Positions 47,088 through 58,350 of a stretch of 64,000 nt of DNA are shown piece by piece; the stretch's first letter is position 1; every line of letters begins with the position of its first letter. The notes beneath the pieces are model-generated. The model was not told the DNA's origin and made no database searches. It saw nothing but the letters and a program-made list of their open reading frames with translations. The translations under genes were made by a program, and so were the position numbers. The stretch spans positions 36,167,676 through 36,231,675 of the forward strand of contig CM059977.1 in the NCBI GenBank assembly GCA_030490835.1, in the 5' to 3' direction. The stretch is from Annona cherimola (taxonomy: Eukaryota > Streptophyta > Magnoliopsida > Magnoliales > Annonaceae).

Positions 47088-49263
47088 GGATACAGAAATG
47101 TGTTGTTAGTAAGTTCGGAGGTTGTCGGCGATTAGCATAGCACCTGATTTGGAGCACTTTGTTGATGTTTCAGATAGGTATAATATAACTTATATCTTCT
47201 CCTTTTATTGGATTATTCCACATTCATGTAGCATTTCATCTGCTTTTGATTTTTCATATGGAGTAAAGCCATGTGTTTATTGAAGGTGAATACATTGCAA
47301 CATCCTTTTCTCTGCTTTCACTTTCACTTTCCATTCTTTTTATTAAATCATCTTAATCTAAATTAAAGCCCATCTAGGGAAAACGGATGATTTGAATGCA
47401 TCCTCATTGATTATCTAAAAATATTTCTCAAGAAATTTTGAGTTATATTTTCTCTTTTATGCTTGTCAGTTTTGATATCTAGGTTGGGTTTTGAGTTTTC
47501 ATTTGGACCACATGTTTGGCTAGCCATATATTTGATGTTGATTTAGATATATTATTTTGCAAATTATATTTGGTTTCAAATCAGATTTGGATGGATGGAG
47601 TGAATCAATGCATTCCTACTTGTTGTTCAAATTTTCTTTGTTTAGTCCCCAAGTGTTTTCCATTTTATTTTTTGAATTTCATTACACCCTTATATATGTA
47701 TGTATGTATGTATATATATCTATTTGAATCTACTTGTGGCATAGTTACATAATGCCTTTATGCTTGTAATTCAAACCTGTAACTTGAAGTTCACTTGGTG
47801 CGGAAGATGCATTTAGCCCTCCAATTTTGAATGGATTGTGCTCGACTGTCATCCCACATATCTGATTGTGTCATTGCAGGGATTTTTCTAGTGCAATGCT
47901 CATTTGAGTCAGACAATATATGTGACTTTATGCATGAAGTAAGAAGAAATCTATATATCTGCTGTCAATGAGGCCTGACATAACCTATCAAAGGCGAGTA
48001 AAGCAAAAGAATGTGGTCGTATAACAAGTTTTGTATTTCTCAATCAAAATCAGCACATCAGCCTTAGGCACATCACATGGATAGGCACATCACATGGATG
48101 CGTGTGACTGTTATCTCAATGCCTTGAAGGACCTTATGCTTGCTAAGATTTTAGTTACAGTGAATGTTCTTACCTATGGATTAAGTGTGTTGCCTGATGT
48201 GATAGTAAATCATTGGGTTGTGTGTTAAAGTCATGGGAAGAATATAATCTTTTTAGGTCACCTCTTTCCATGATTTCTTAGACATCATTCATGGAGCTTC
48301 ATCTAAATTTAGCACTTCTAATTTTTGAAAGAAGTGTTTACAAAGAAGACAGTAGGGGTGTGTTTGGAAGAATATGCACATGTATTAGGGTAAGGAGAGT
48401 ACGAATTCTCTGTTACACAACCTTTTCTCTCCCTGCTAAATGGGGCATCACCTGCTACGCGTTCTTTTTGTTTAGACTTCGAATTTTATAAATTATCTTC
48501 TAATTATGAGGCTATTAATTCACAGATACATGGTACAACTTCTGAACCTTATTGTAAAGTTCTTGGCTCCAGCACTTCATAATTCTGGATTTGAGGTAAG
48601 CTTGATTTGTTACTGGTGCAAGTACTTGTTCAGCTTAAGCTATTGATATTTCTTAGCCCTTGTGAATAGAAAAATTTCAGAGCTATCTAATGATATTGGA
48701 TGGTTACCGAAGTTCAGCACTATCCATTACTTATTCACAGTACTCAGGTTCTATTGCATGTTCTTGCTATAAAAAAATGTTGCTTCAGGGTTCATGTTCA
48801 CGTATATGTCAGCGAGATTCATATTGGGATGCTCGTCCATCTTCTAGAAGGTGCCTCCTCTACTTCTGCGTATTGACAGTCTGAGCCTTAGCATGCTTCT
48901 CATATGGGTGACTATTTGTGGGGTGCAGTAATGAAAACTTTCACTTTGTTTCTTCTCAATAAGTGTCAAGGGAAATGTCCCTAACATTTAGCTAATATAT
49001 CATCAGATTACTATAAAGTGTGCTTTTGAAAGGCATTTATATTAAAATTCGAATTCATAATTTAAATCATTATGGCTTTTCTTGTGATGCAGAGGTTGGC
49101 ATATGAAGCCAAGGCTAAGGCAGCTATTGCTAATGGGTTTGATGCTTTAAGGGCCACTGCATGCTACCAAAAGGCCCACTAGGAGATCAAGATAGCTGAT
49201 GACAATGTTGCTATCATTACAAAACAAATCTTTGAGAAAATCAAAGATCAGAAACATTACTAA
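47088..49263 (+). pseudogene. Unidentified three-exon gene end
   Basis: Exons 47088-47177, 48526-48595 and 49093-49263 join in one reading phase with AG/GT borders. They give RRLSAISIAPDLEHFVDVSD, then YMVQLLNLIVKFLAPALHNS, then RLAYEAKAKAAIANGFDALR and a helical tail ending IFEKIKDQKHY at the TAA of 49261. Two stops at the start of the first exon and one TAG in the last (after YQKAH) make it a pseudogene. AATAAA at 49343 is a likely polyadenylation signal. The sequence does not look like the NAGLU C-terminus as I know it. I do not recognise the family. Confidence 0.55.
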
Positions 49264-49342
49264 CAAAAATTGTGCAATTCAAGATCTTTTGGATGTCTTT
49301 GTATGCTTTGAAAAAATAGAATTGTTGACATGTAATGTCTTG

Positions 49343-49348
49343 AATAAA
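49343..49348 (+). terminator. Candidate polyadenylation signal
   Basis: AATAAA 80 bases after the stop codon of the unidentified gene fragment, followed by a T-rich stretch. Confidence 0.4.
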
Positions 49349-49359
49349 AATATCATTTT

Positions 49360-51555
49360 TTTCAGTTTGTAGGAGAATGTATGCAATAATGTATTACATT
49401 TCAATTTGATTTAATGAATTTATTTATTAATAAATCTTCTACAAGTTTTGTTATGCAAATTTTGGAATAGGTACATCATGTTAGAAATTTTAAAATATGT
49501 GCGCTTCGTGTGCTAAATTGGATGCTATACATGTCAATTATATTTTAACATAATGGAATGGAACAAAAAATTTTCTCTCCATGTCATCGTTGTCTTTTTC
49601 TTTCCTAAATAGATTCAAAATCGCGGAAATAAAACAAATAATGAGAAGTAGCAAACTGATAATTAAGAAAAAAATCAATCTTATGTCAAAATCGGTTGAG
49701 CATGCAAATAAAATAAAGTTGCAAACTGATAATTAAATTTGAATGTGTAAATTTGAAAGGAGAAGATCCATATGGTCGTGTAGTCATAACTAGAATCCAT
49801 CTGTATACATATGTTTTTTAATTTTTTATTATTTTTGTAGGCATCATTTGGAAGATGAGTATTTATAATTTTTTATTATTTTTGTATACATATGTTTTTA
49901 AATTTTTTATTACATATATAATTAATTTCTTTAATTTTTATTTAACAAGCAATGAGACAGATGAGTATAATTTTCACTAAAATGAATTATTATGTATATT
50001 TCTTTTACAAAATATGTAAATTATAGTTTATTTAAATCTAAATTATAGTTTTGTATGTAAAATTTTTCATTGGACTTTAAATTTGATTGAACTTTATTTG
50101 GAGGTGTTCTATAATATGAAGATTTTCTATAAATTTTTTATTCAATGTAAATATTTATTAAATTGATAGTTTTAGCAAATTTGACCATTAAATTTATAAA
50201 AGTTTACAAATCTAACACGGATGGTTATTGCTGTGAAATATATTGGTATAAAATTTGAAATAAAGAAATTGTTACCATTCTAAAATGAAAAAAAAATCAA
50301 ATTCACTTCACTTCCCTTCTTTTCATAGATTATTTTGAATACTCTCACTACTCTATGCTTAAAATCAATTTTTTTTTAAAAAAATTAACCCTCCATGCAT
50401 TCTTCATGTTTGAAAAACTTAAATATATACTTGTATATCTTAGGTTAAAAAATCTAATCATACGCATCCATTGGTAATCAATTTTTATAAATTTAATTTC
50501 ATCTTTTCATTTTAATTTGATTTAAATTAATATTTATTTTAAAGTTTAAATTATAACGAGCAATGGGAAAGATGAATGAACTCTTAGAGATTTAGAAGAC
50601 TTAGCTTACTAGGTTCGCAAAATTAATCAAAATAATAAATTTATTACATTTATAATTAATTAATTGATTTAATTTTTATTTTAATTATAAATAATATTTA
50701 TTTTTATTATTAAACTTATTATTAATTTTTGTACATATAAGTAAATAATCATCTAAATTAAATATTTTGTACCAACTTAAGTTTTTGGACAGTTTAAATT
50801 ATGATTTTGGGATTACTGTGAAAAATAGAATTACATATAAAAGTTTACAGTTAGATGTTAGATTTAGGTGGATTCATTAAATAATTTTTTACTAATATAA
50901 AAATACTTAACTATTAAATTAGTCCCAAAATCATAATTATATTTAGTTTATTTAAATCTAAATTATAGTTTTATATAAAAAACTTTTCATTGGACTTTCA
51001 ATTTAATTGGACTTTATTTTAGAGGTATTCCATAACATGAAAATTTTTTATTCATTGTAAATATTTATTAAATTGCTAATTTTACATTGATTTCACTTGA
51101 AGTAAATAAATTTTATTATAAAATTTCTATTCAATATAGTTATCCTATATATTTAAATTATAATTTGGGACATATAATTGAACCATTCCTAAAAGGTCAT
51201 ATATATTTATTATGTTTAAACCATTAATTTGTTAAGTTTTAACATTTAAAAATACTTAATTATTAAACCAGTACCAAAAAGTCATATATATTTATATTAT
51301 TAAATGTTAATTATAGTTATATATAATTGAAATGAATATAATTTATACAATTTTATTTTTAAAAGTCAATTTAATAATTATAGTTTTATATATTTATTTA
51401 AATTTTATTTTATTCAATTTAAATCAGTTAATATTTTTAATTGTAAATTTATATATTTATTTAGTTTTAAAATTATTTAAAGGTTTTGTAGTTCTGAAAT
51501 AAATTATTAATTATATATCTTTTGCAAAATACACAAATTAGGTAAAATATTTATA
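49360..51555. other. AT-rich spacer with a diverged direct repeat
   Basis: No gene. About 145 bases at 50030-50175 recur at 50948-51090 in the same orientation (shared TTTAAATCTAAATTATAGTTT, TTTTCATTGGACTTT and GTAAATATTTATTAAATTG). Confidence 0.6.
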
Positions 51556-52660
51556 AAATATCAAAAATTAGATGCTGTTAGATGCGGTTAGATGCGGTTA
51601 GACGCTGTTAGATTAAGGTGGATTTCATTAAATCATATTATCTGAGTTTCAAATTCCGTAATTATGGTGTAAATGACTTTATAATGGGCCTAGGATCATA
51701 TTACAGGTGTTAAATTAGGATTAACTTATTAATTTCAAAAATTAGATGCGGTTAGATGCAGTTAGATGCGGTTAGATTGAGGTGATTTCATTAAATCATA
51801 TTATCTAGGGTTCAAATTTCGTAATTAAGGTGTAAATGACCTTATAAGAGGCCTATGATCATATTACAGGTGTTAAATTAGGATTAACTTATTAATTTCA
51901 AAAATTAGATGCGGTTAGACGCGGTTAGACATTGTTAGATTAAGGTGACTTCATTAAATCATATTATCTGAGTTTCAAATTTCATAATTAAAGTATAAAT
52001 GACCTTATAAGGGGCCTAAGATCATATTACAGGTGTTAAATTAGGATTAACTTATTAATTTCAAAAATTAGATGTGGTTAGATGTGGTTAGATACAGTTA
52101 GACGCTGTTAGATTAAGGTGGATTTCATTAAATCATATTATCTGTGTTTCAAATTCCGTAATTAAGATGTAAATGACCTTATAAGGGGCCTAGGATCATA
52201 TTACAGGTATTAAATTAGAATTAATTTATTAATTTCAAAAATTAGATGCAGTTAGATGCGGTTAGATGCGGTTAGACGCTGTTAGATTAAGGTGATTTCA
52301 TTAAATCGTATTATCTAGGTTTCAAATTTCGTAATTAAGGTGTAAATGATCTTATAAGGGGTCCAAGATCATATTACAGGTGTTAAATTAGAATTAACTT
52401 ATTAATTTCAAAAATTTGATGCGGTTAGATGCGGTTAGACGCGGTTAGACGCGGTTAGACGCGGTTAGACGCTGTTAGATTAAGGTGATTTCATTAAATC
52501 ATATTATCTGAGTTTCAAATTCCGTAATTAAGGTATAAATGACGTTATAAGGGGTCTATGATCATATTACATGTGTTAAATTATGATTAACTTATTAATT
52601 TCAAAAATTAGATGCGGTTAAATCCGGTTAGATGCGGTTAGATTCTATTATATTCAGAAA
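51556..52660. repeat. Two-level satellite: 163-193 bp monomers containing 10-bp subrepeats
   Basis: Seven TCAAAAATTAGAT starts at 51561, 51735, 51898, 52061, 52235, 52408 and 52601. Each monomer opens with 4 to 7 copies of a 10-mer like GATGCGGTTA, followed by a constant part (GATTAAGGTG, TTTCATTAAATCATATTATCT, CGTAATTAAGGTGTAAATGA, GATCATATTACAGGTGTTAA). Monomer length follows the 10-mer count: 163 with 4, 173-174 with 5, 193 with 7. Confidence 0.9.
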
Positions 52661-53299
52661 ATAAAAAAAGATTAATAAATTTTCAAAAAATCAAGAAAAT
52701 AAAAGAAATTGTTATTTTTGAGAGTACCTTAATTACATTAACTTTAAATAATATAACATAACTCCTAATAAAAATTATATTTTCCAACTTTACCAATTAT
52801 AATGAAATCTTATTAAAAATAATTTTTTGTACACAAATATTTTTAGAAATTATCAAATAATGAAAAATTATGTATACATACATTTTAGTATCTGATCTAG
52901 CAAATGAATGGAATAGATTGAGATTTTGGATATATATAATACAAATTTTATCAAAAAATCAAACATACTCACTTTTTAAACAAATATATTCACGCTGTAA
53001 AATTACCACAATGCCCCTACTTTCTTTTTTTCTCACAGGCAAGGCTTCCCATGGGTTGGGCCTCATTTCTAAATTCAAAATTGCGTGAATTTCTCGCACG
53101 AAAAAACCCATTCGAGATCCAGTTCCACTACATTTACGCTGTTGTCATGGGAAATATCCTTCATTGCTACTCCTCTCTCGCTTGGTAGCCTTTCCCCTCT
53201 TCCTCATCAGTCCTTTCTCTTCTTTTTCTTCTTTGGCGAGCTTCTAGAATTCGAGGGTAGCGATTTGAATCGAGTTCAAGGTGTCATTGATCAATAGCC
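52661..53299. other. Spacer between satellite and armadillo fragment
   Basis: AT-rich to 53000, then GTAAAATTACCACAATGCCCCTAC and CTTCCCATGGGTTGGGCCTCATTT. The latter resembles the inner part of the 35.9-kb inverted repeat (reverse complement of about 35920-35950), hinting at a further partial copy. No gene is visible. Confidence 0.4.
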
Positions 53300-53855
53300 A
53301 AATCAGATGTGCTAGAACTTGTAAGCTCCACAACGTTTTCACCATTATCGTCGCGGCCAATTTCTGCAAGCTACTGTATCCGCGATGCCTTCCTCGGTGA
53401 CATGTGCTGGCTTCTCAGCATCTTCAATTTCGAAGATGATGCTGGCAGCGTTGGCATCATCCTCAACCTCCCTCCCATTGCCAACATCTACCCCATCCTC
53501 TACTCGGTCTGGAGCTACGTTGCCGCCATTCACATGCTCTCCTCTACCTTCTCCGATCATATTGAAGCCACCAATTTCCTTACCTGCCCCGCCTTGGACA
53601 ACGACCGCAACAAGAAGATCGTCACCGAGGAGGGTGGCGTCCCTCCCCTCCTCTGCGTCCTCACTGAGGGTACCACTCTCTCTTCCGAAGCCTAATTGCG
53701 ACCACCACTGCCCTCGCATTCGTGATTGTCTATTACTATATCTGCTTATCGTGGATTGTTATGCTATCGAAAAGGATGCAAATAGGCATACAGTATCCGA
53801 ATTTCAGCAGATTATAGTAGGATGTCCTTTTGAACTCTTAGTAGTTCCTTTGTGA
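53300..53855 (+). pseudogene. Armadillo-repeat protein fragment (ARO-like)
   Basis: Resembles the N-terminal part of plant ARMADILLO REPEAT ONLY proteins. Frame 1 has CKLHNVFTIIVAANFCKL; after a shift, GDMCWLLSIFNFEDDAGSVG, LPPIANIYPILYSVWSYVAA, then DNDRNKKIVTEEGGVPPLLC, the classic ARM-repeat motif; after another shift, EAIATTTALAF-like and QQIIVGCPFELLVVPL. The visible part is about 170 residues of a protein usually over 600. Two frameshifts and a stop at 53693 make it a pseudogene. No introns are apparent. It shares the interval with NAGLU exons, although the two families are unrelated. Confidence 0.7.
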
Positions 53856-54340
53856 TGCCCTTTTAAAAATCATTTTGGTGTCGATTCTAGATTTAGATCA
53901 ACATAAAAAAGGATTTAGGTAGTCGATCTAAAGATCAGTAAGTAATTTGGAGAGAAATCAAGCAAAATGGGATCTAATTCGGATATATGAAAGGAAGGGA
54001 GGAAAGGAAACTGGACTTTTAAGTGGCACATCAAAAGGGAAAACAGAGACAGTTGTGGCTAAACCACACGATTTGACTAAGCAGAGTTTAGATGAGAATG
54101 GTACTGAAGGGAGAGAGGAGAGTGGAATAAGAAAGAATGCAAGTGTTAATGGTGGAAAGACAGTCAATTAATTGGGCACAAATGATGCGAAAGATGGTAG
54201 CAGCAAAGGAGAAATAAACATTTTGCCGTCTCATAATTATTGTATTGTTAATTGCCTTTATGATGTTGATCTTGTAGCTTGCGATTTGAATGATTCATGG
54301 TTCTTAAGGCGAAGTGGCAGGCGAGATATAGCTTCACGTT
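53856..54340 (+). other. Region with open frames of unknown nature
   Basis: Frames 53947-54171 and 54172-54393 are in line and separated by one stop. The first is lysine/glutamate-rich. I see no family. It may be captured gene sequence or chance. Confidence 0.3.
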
Positions 54341-56340
54341 TTCAAATTTGTAAATGTGGACAAAACGGCCATCCTTTTCAGTTCAAATACTGAGTCTAAC
54401 ATCAGAACAAAGCTGATCCAGATGTTAGGGTCCTCAGGGCAGAATCTTCACCAATATTTGGGTCTCCCGCCGTGGCTTGGAAGATCTAAATCGGAATTTT
54501 TCAAGGGCATTAAGGAGCGTATCTGGAACCGCATTCAAGGATGGAAAGGCAAGTTGCTCTCGGCTGGAGGAAAAGAGGTGCTAATCAAGGCAGTCTGTCA
54601 GGCAATACCGTCATATGCAATGAGTATATTTTTAATGCCCAAATCTTTAAGTAATGACCTCAATGGTTTGCTCAGCAAATTTTGGTGGGGGGAGAAAGAT
54701 GGAAAAAGGAAGGTGAGCTAGGTGGCCTGGAAGGACATGTGCAAGTCAAAGCGTGGTGGCGGGATGGGTTTCAGAGACTTCCAAAAATTCAATTTCGCTC
54801 TCCTAGCTAAGCAGGTCTGGCGACTAGTAACATGCAACACCTCCCTTTGCCACAATGTTCTTAAGGCCAGATATTTTCCAAATACTGATATTTGGAGTTG
54901 CAAGGAGAAACCATCGGACTCCTTTACTTGGAAGAGTATCCTGAAAGCGAGAAATGTAATACAAATGGGGTGCAGATGGAGGATTGGCACGGGGGACCGG
55001 GTGAAGGTTTTCTCCGACACTTGGTTGGAATCAAAAGTGCAGAAAGCGGGACCTCTCCCATTATATTTACCGGAGGATATGACGGTCAACCACCTTATTG
55101 ATAGTGATTCTAAATCTTGGAACAAGGACCGGGTGATCGCGGCACTGGGAGAGGATCGGTGGCAGGAGGTTAGCATGATTCTTATCCCGGAGAGGCAGGT
55201 TGATGATCGTATGTATTGGATACACGAACCCAACGGGAGTTACACGGTCAAATTGGCGTATAGACTACTATGTTCTGGGGCCGCTTTCCGTGAAGCCCCG
55301 GGGATCTTCAAGGCAATTTGGCGGCTGCAACTATTAACAAAGGTCATTATCTTCGGATGGAGACTGGCAAGGGATGCCCTTCCTACCTTGCAAAATCTGA
55401 ATCACAGGGGCATTGAGGTCGACTTACGGTGCGTATTGTGCGGAAACGAGTCTGAAAATGCAAATCACCTTTTCCTGGGATGTGATGTGACCAGTGGGGT
55501 ATGCAGGATGGCTGCGGGGGTGGGTCCTCATGGGATTACTGTTCAGAAAATTTTGGAAGCCTGTGTGCGTGAGAGGAGGCACGACGACCTGGCTTTCTTC
55601 ATTTTGTGCTGCTGGAGGATCTGATTTCTGTGGAACAAGCTCAGAGAGGAGGGATCTCAACCAAGAATATCGAAAACCATTGCATGGTGCGTGGAGTACC
55701 GTAATCAATACCGAACAGCAAAGGCGTTGGTTCAATCGGGGTCGCTGGCTAAGGCCATGGTAACCAGATGGTTCAAACCGCCCCAAGGATTCGTCAAGAT
55801 TAACACGGACGCTCGGAACCTGGGGGAAAGGGACGGATTCGGATGTGCGGCTGTGATTAGGGATTCCAAGGGGTCATTTATTGCTGCACGGGGATGGAGG
55901 CGGCCAGGTGCGAGGGAGCTGTTATTTACCGAAGCGACCGCTTTTCTTCTGGGAATCAAATGGGCCACTCAACTCAACATCAGATACGCGCTGTTTGAGA
56001 CTGACTCTCTAATGCTCTGCAACTACCTGTCCAATGAGGAACCCCTCTCCTCCCCTGTTGGTCTTATAATAGATGAAATCAGATCGATCCTCAGGGGGAA
56101 TGAGTCCTTTTCTGTTCACCATGTTTTAAGGCAGGGAAATGCCGTTGCGCATTTCCTCGCCGAATTGGTCTCGGTATCTACCCTGAACCATATGTCTTGG
56201 TGGGGTACCCCTCCCCGAGCTGTTATTGGGAAAATTTGTACAGACAATTTTTTGGCAATGAATTGCTTGGATCTTTCTATCCCTACTCCCTTTCAAATCG
56301 AAAGAGGGTAGGTATAGAGTAGACCCGTTATCAAAAAAAA
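54340..56340 (+). mobile_element. L1-type LINE, 5'-truncated
   Basis: C-terminal third of a plant L1-type LINE. It starts within the RT/thumb region (NVDKTAILFSSNTE, LGSSGQNLHQYLGLPPWLG) and ends after RNase H with the typical TTATCAAAAAAAAA tail at about 56326-56340. The endonuclease and RT catalytic box are absent, as usual for 5' truncation. It lies directly inside the right inverted repeat of the composite element, whose similarity to the left repeat resumes just after the poly-A. No target duplication was identified. Confidence 0.85.
54356..56311 (+). pseudogene. LINE ORF2 C-terminal part: zf-RVT and RNase H
   Basis: Three open stretches (54356-54721, 54722-55624, 55691-56311). Motifs: GWKGKLLSAGGKEVLIKAV, FWWGEKDGKRK, GGGMGFRDFQKFNFALLAKQ, WRIGTGDRVKVFSDTWL, the zinc-binding region LRCVLCGNESENANHLFLGC, and a type-I RNase H: KINTDARN (Asp), LLFTEATAFLLGI (Glu), FETDSLML (Asp), GNAVAHFLAE. 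One TAG at 54719 and one frame change near 55630-55690 break it, so the copy is relatively young. Confidence 0.9.
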
Positions 56341-56344
56341 ATAT

Positions 56345-56542
56345 ATTTGGGAATTTGGATTTCCCCCTTTTTCTCTCCCTGCCTAGGGCTTTTTTCAAAA
56401 ACCCCACAGACCTTCATTGAACGGCTCCACGCGAGCCCGTAAAAAATGGATGTCCCTGCTTTGCTGCAAGACAGGCAAACGAAGTCGGGATCACTTTGGT
56501 CCTGTCGTATATGATCGGCCCCGGGTGTATATAATCATGCTC
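56345..56542. repeat. Right inverted repeat of the composite element
   Basis: Reverse-complement match to 35367-35385 and 35742-35950. Contains GGGCTTTTTTCAAAAACCCC, ACCTTCATTGAACGGCTCC, GTATATGATCGGCC and the outer GGTGTATATAATCATGCTC. Confidence 0.7.
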
Positions 56543-57178
56543 CCTGTTAGTTACTGTGGATAGTAAGGAAATAAGTTAGGTTTTTGAAAAACTTGAGGGG
56601 AATATGATATGATAAATGTAAAATGAGAATAACTTGAGTAGCAATATGATTAAATGATTGAAATAAATGAGTAAAAATTAAAAAATTAGGATACTTTTAT
56701 AATTAAGTTGTTAAATTATTTTTCCAAAAATGTATGAGCAGAAATGTAAAAGTTTGCTTCCCCATCTACACCTTTTACCAAATGAAGCTAATTTTCTAAA
56801 AAAACTCATGGAATATTTTGCAAAAAATTTATATAACTTCTATAAATACTAAACGACATTTGATATGACATATCCTCTATAAAGGCAAACGTTATCAAGT
56901 TAGGCTTAATTTGGATTACAAAAGTTCAATATAAAAAATGTTTCAATATTTGATATCAAAATGTTTCAATATTATGGCCACATTTTGGCAAAACTATTAT
57001 CATTATATCAAAATTCAATTCATTTTTAACACCACTTTTAAAATTATAATATTAAAGATTATTTGAATCAAAATTTTTAATGGATCATATCTTCTAAAAA
57101 TATATATAATCATGGGTGAATTATAAAAATATATACATTTGTTCGTATAAGCATCATAATATAATAAACTCTATATAA
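56543..57178. other. AT-rich spacer, no gene
   Basis: Nothing recognisable. Two ATGTTTCAATATT repeats occur near 56940-56970. Confidence 0.4.
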
Positions 57179-57187
57179 TCATTCATA
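57179..57187. repeat. Left target duplication of the MULE-like element
   Basis: TCATTCATA; the right flank at 58518-58527 reads TCCATTTATA, the same apart from one substitution and one extra base. A 9-bp duplication is typical of Mutator-like elements. Confidence 0.55.
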
Positions 57188-57363
57188 GGATTAATTTCAG
57201 ATATACCTGCAACCTTTGTCCTGAATTTTAAATATACTCACTAAATATATAATCTCTCGGATATACCGACTATCTATGACCCAAATATTAGATATACCCA
57301 AAAACATCATGATCCATTTGATGATCGTTAGTGCTAAAAGGGAAATGTAAAATTTACCCCTAA
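57188..57363. repeat. Left inverted repeat of the MULE-like element
   Basis: Contains CCTTTGTCCTGAATTTTAAA, GATATACCCAAAAACATCA, GATCGTTAGTGCTAAAAGGG and TTACCCCTAA, all found in reverse complement in 58351-58517. Confidence 0.8.
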
Positions 57364-57601
57364 AAATTAGGACATCATTACATCTCTCTCTCTTTCGAAA
57401 CAAGTTATCTCTACCCTCTGTAATATGCAGATTTTAGTAGGAATCATACATTCAATGAACAAAAATGAGTGATAAAGGATCATAATCTTTGTGGAAAAGG
57501 AGGAATTGCAAAAAGAAACATAGTCGATGAAGCAAATACTGACTTTCACTTCTTTGATTGCATCCTGCAGGTCAAAAATTGGCTTTGGCGATTTCCTCTG
57601 A

Positions 57602-57919
57602 TCAGCGTTGGAAAGACAAATCCTCCTCTTGCTCCTTCAAAACCTTCCGCAACTGGAACTCTGCTCCAATCTTCCTCCTCTCTTGCTCTTGCTCCTTATT
57701 TCTCTCTTTCCTCCCTTCCGGTACCTTCGGCGCCTCATCGACAACAACATTGTCTTTTAGAAGCGGTGCTACTCTCGGTGCATAAAAAATTGGTGAGATC
57801 GACAAGGCATCCTTCACGTACAAATGTCTTCTCGAGTCCACTGGTGGTCCTCTGTCACAGTGGCATCGGTTTCTAGTTGCCCATAAGCAGCTCTTCTCTA
57901 GGTCTTTCATTCCTGTCAA
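57602..57919 (-). pseudogene. Captured gene segment inside the MULE-like element
   Basis: An open frame of 105 codons on minus: GPPVDSRRHLYVKDALSISP, FYAPRVAPLLKDNVVVDEAP, then a charged coiled-coil-like stretch (GRKERNKEQEQERRKIGAEF) and KVLKEQEEDLSFQR. Codon-like composition and the heptad-rich tail look like a real protein segment, but I do not recognise the family. The opposite strand is also open over part of this region and cannot be excluded. Confidence 0.4.
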
Positions 57920-58350
57920 GGAGGCAGTGCCGGTTCCTCAGTCGGAGATTCATCTGCCAATTTTGCGGGGTAAGAAACCAATGTCGAAGGAGATTGATTT
58001 TTGGCGAGATCAACAATCTCGGTCTCTGTTTAGAGATTAGGAGATGGTGATGAAGATGAGCAAAGCCGTCTTGGAAGCCCTAGAATGCGAAAACAGGGAG
58101 AGCATTGGAGGATTTTGGAGCTGGGGGACTATGGAATGAGGTGAAAATAGAAAAAATTTAGAAGCCCAAGATTTCTATTAAATGAAGGAAGCGAAAATAG
58201 AATGAGGAAATGGCGATGCCTGTGATGTAGAAACGAATGAAATGGTGCCATGGACTACCGGTTCATCCCTCTGTTGGAATCCGACAGGGAAATGCTTGCG
58301 CGGTCGGGGTATTGGAAGAAGACAAGTGCCGGAGGTTGACGCCCTGGTTC

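Larger units (their letters stand above)
35367..56542. mobile_element. Putative composite DNA transposon with gene fragments (Pack-MULE-like)
   Basis: Inverted repeats of about 200 bp lie at both ends (left 35367-35385 plus 35742-35950; right 56345-56542), with the outer end GAGCATGATTATATACACC present on both sides. Long inverted repeats suit a Mutator-like element, but no 9-bp target duplication is visible and no transposase was seen. Inside are exon pieces of NAGLU, of an unidentified gene, and of an armadillo-repeat protein, plus an RTE LINE, a solo LTR, a satellite and an L1-type LINE. The alternative is two independent copies of one repeat in opposite orientation around a decayed gene region. 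Confidence 0.4.

Noticed and set aside
51556..52660. CRISPR-like array
   Set aside because: Repeats and the sequence between them are both conserved between monomers; this is satellite DNA in a plant genome.
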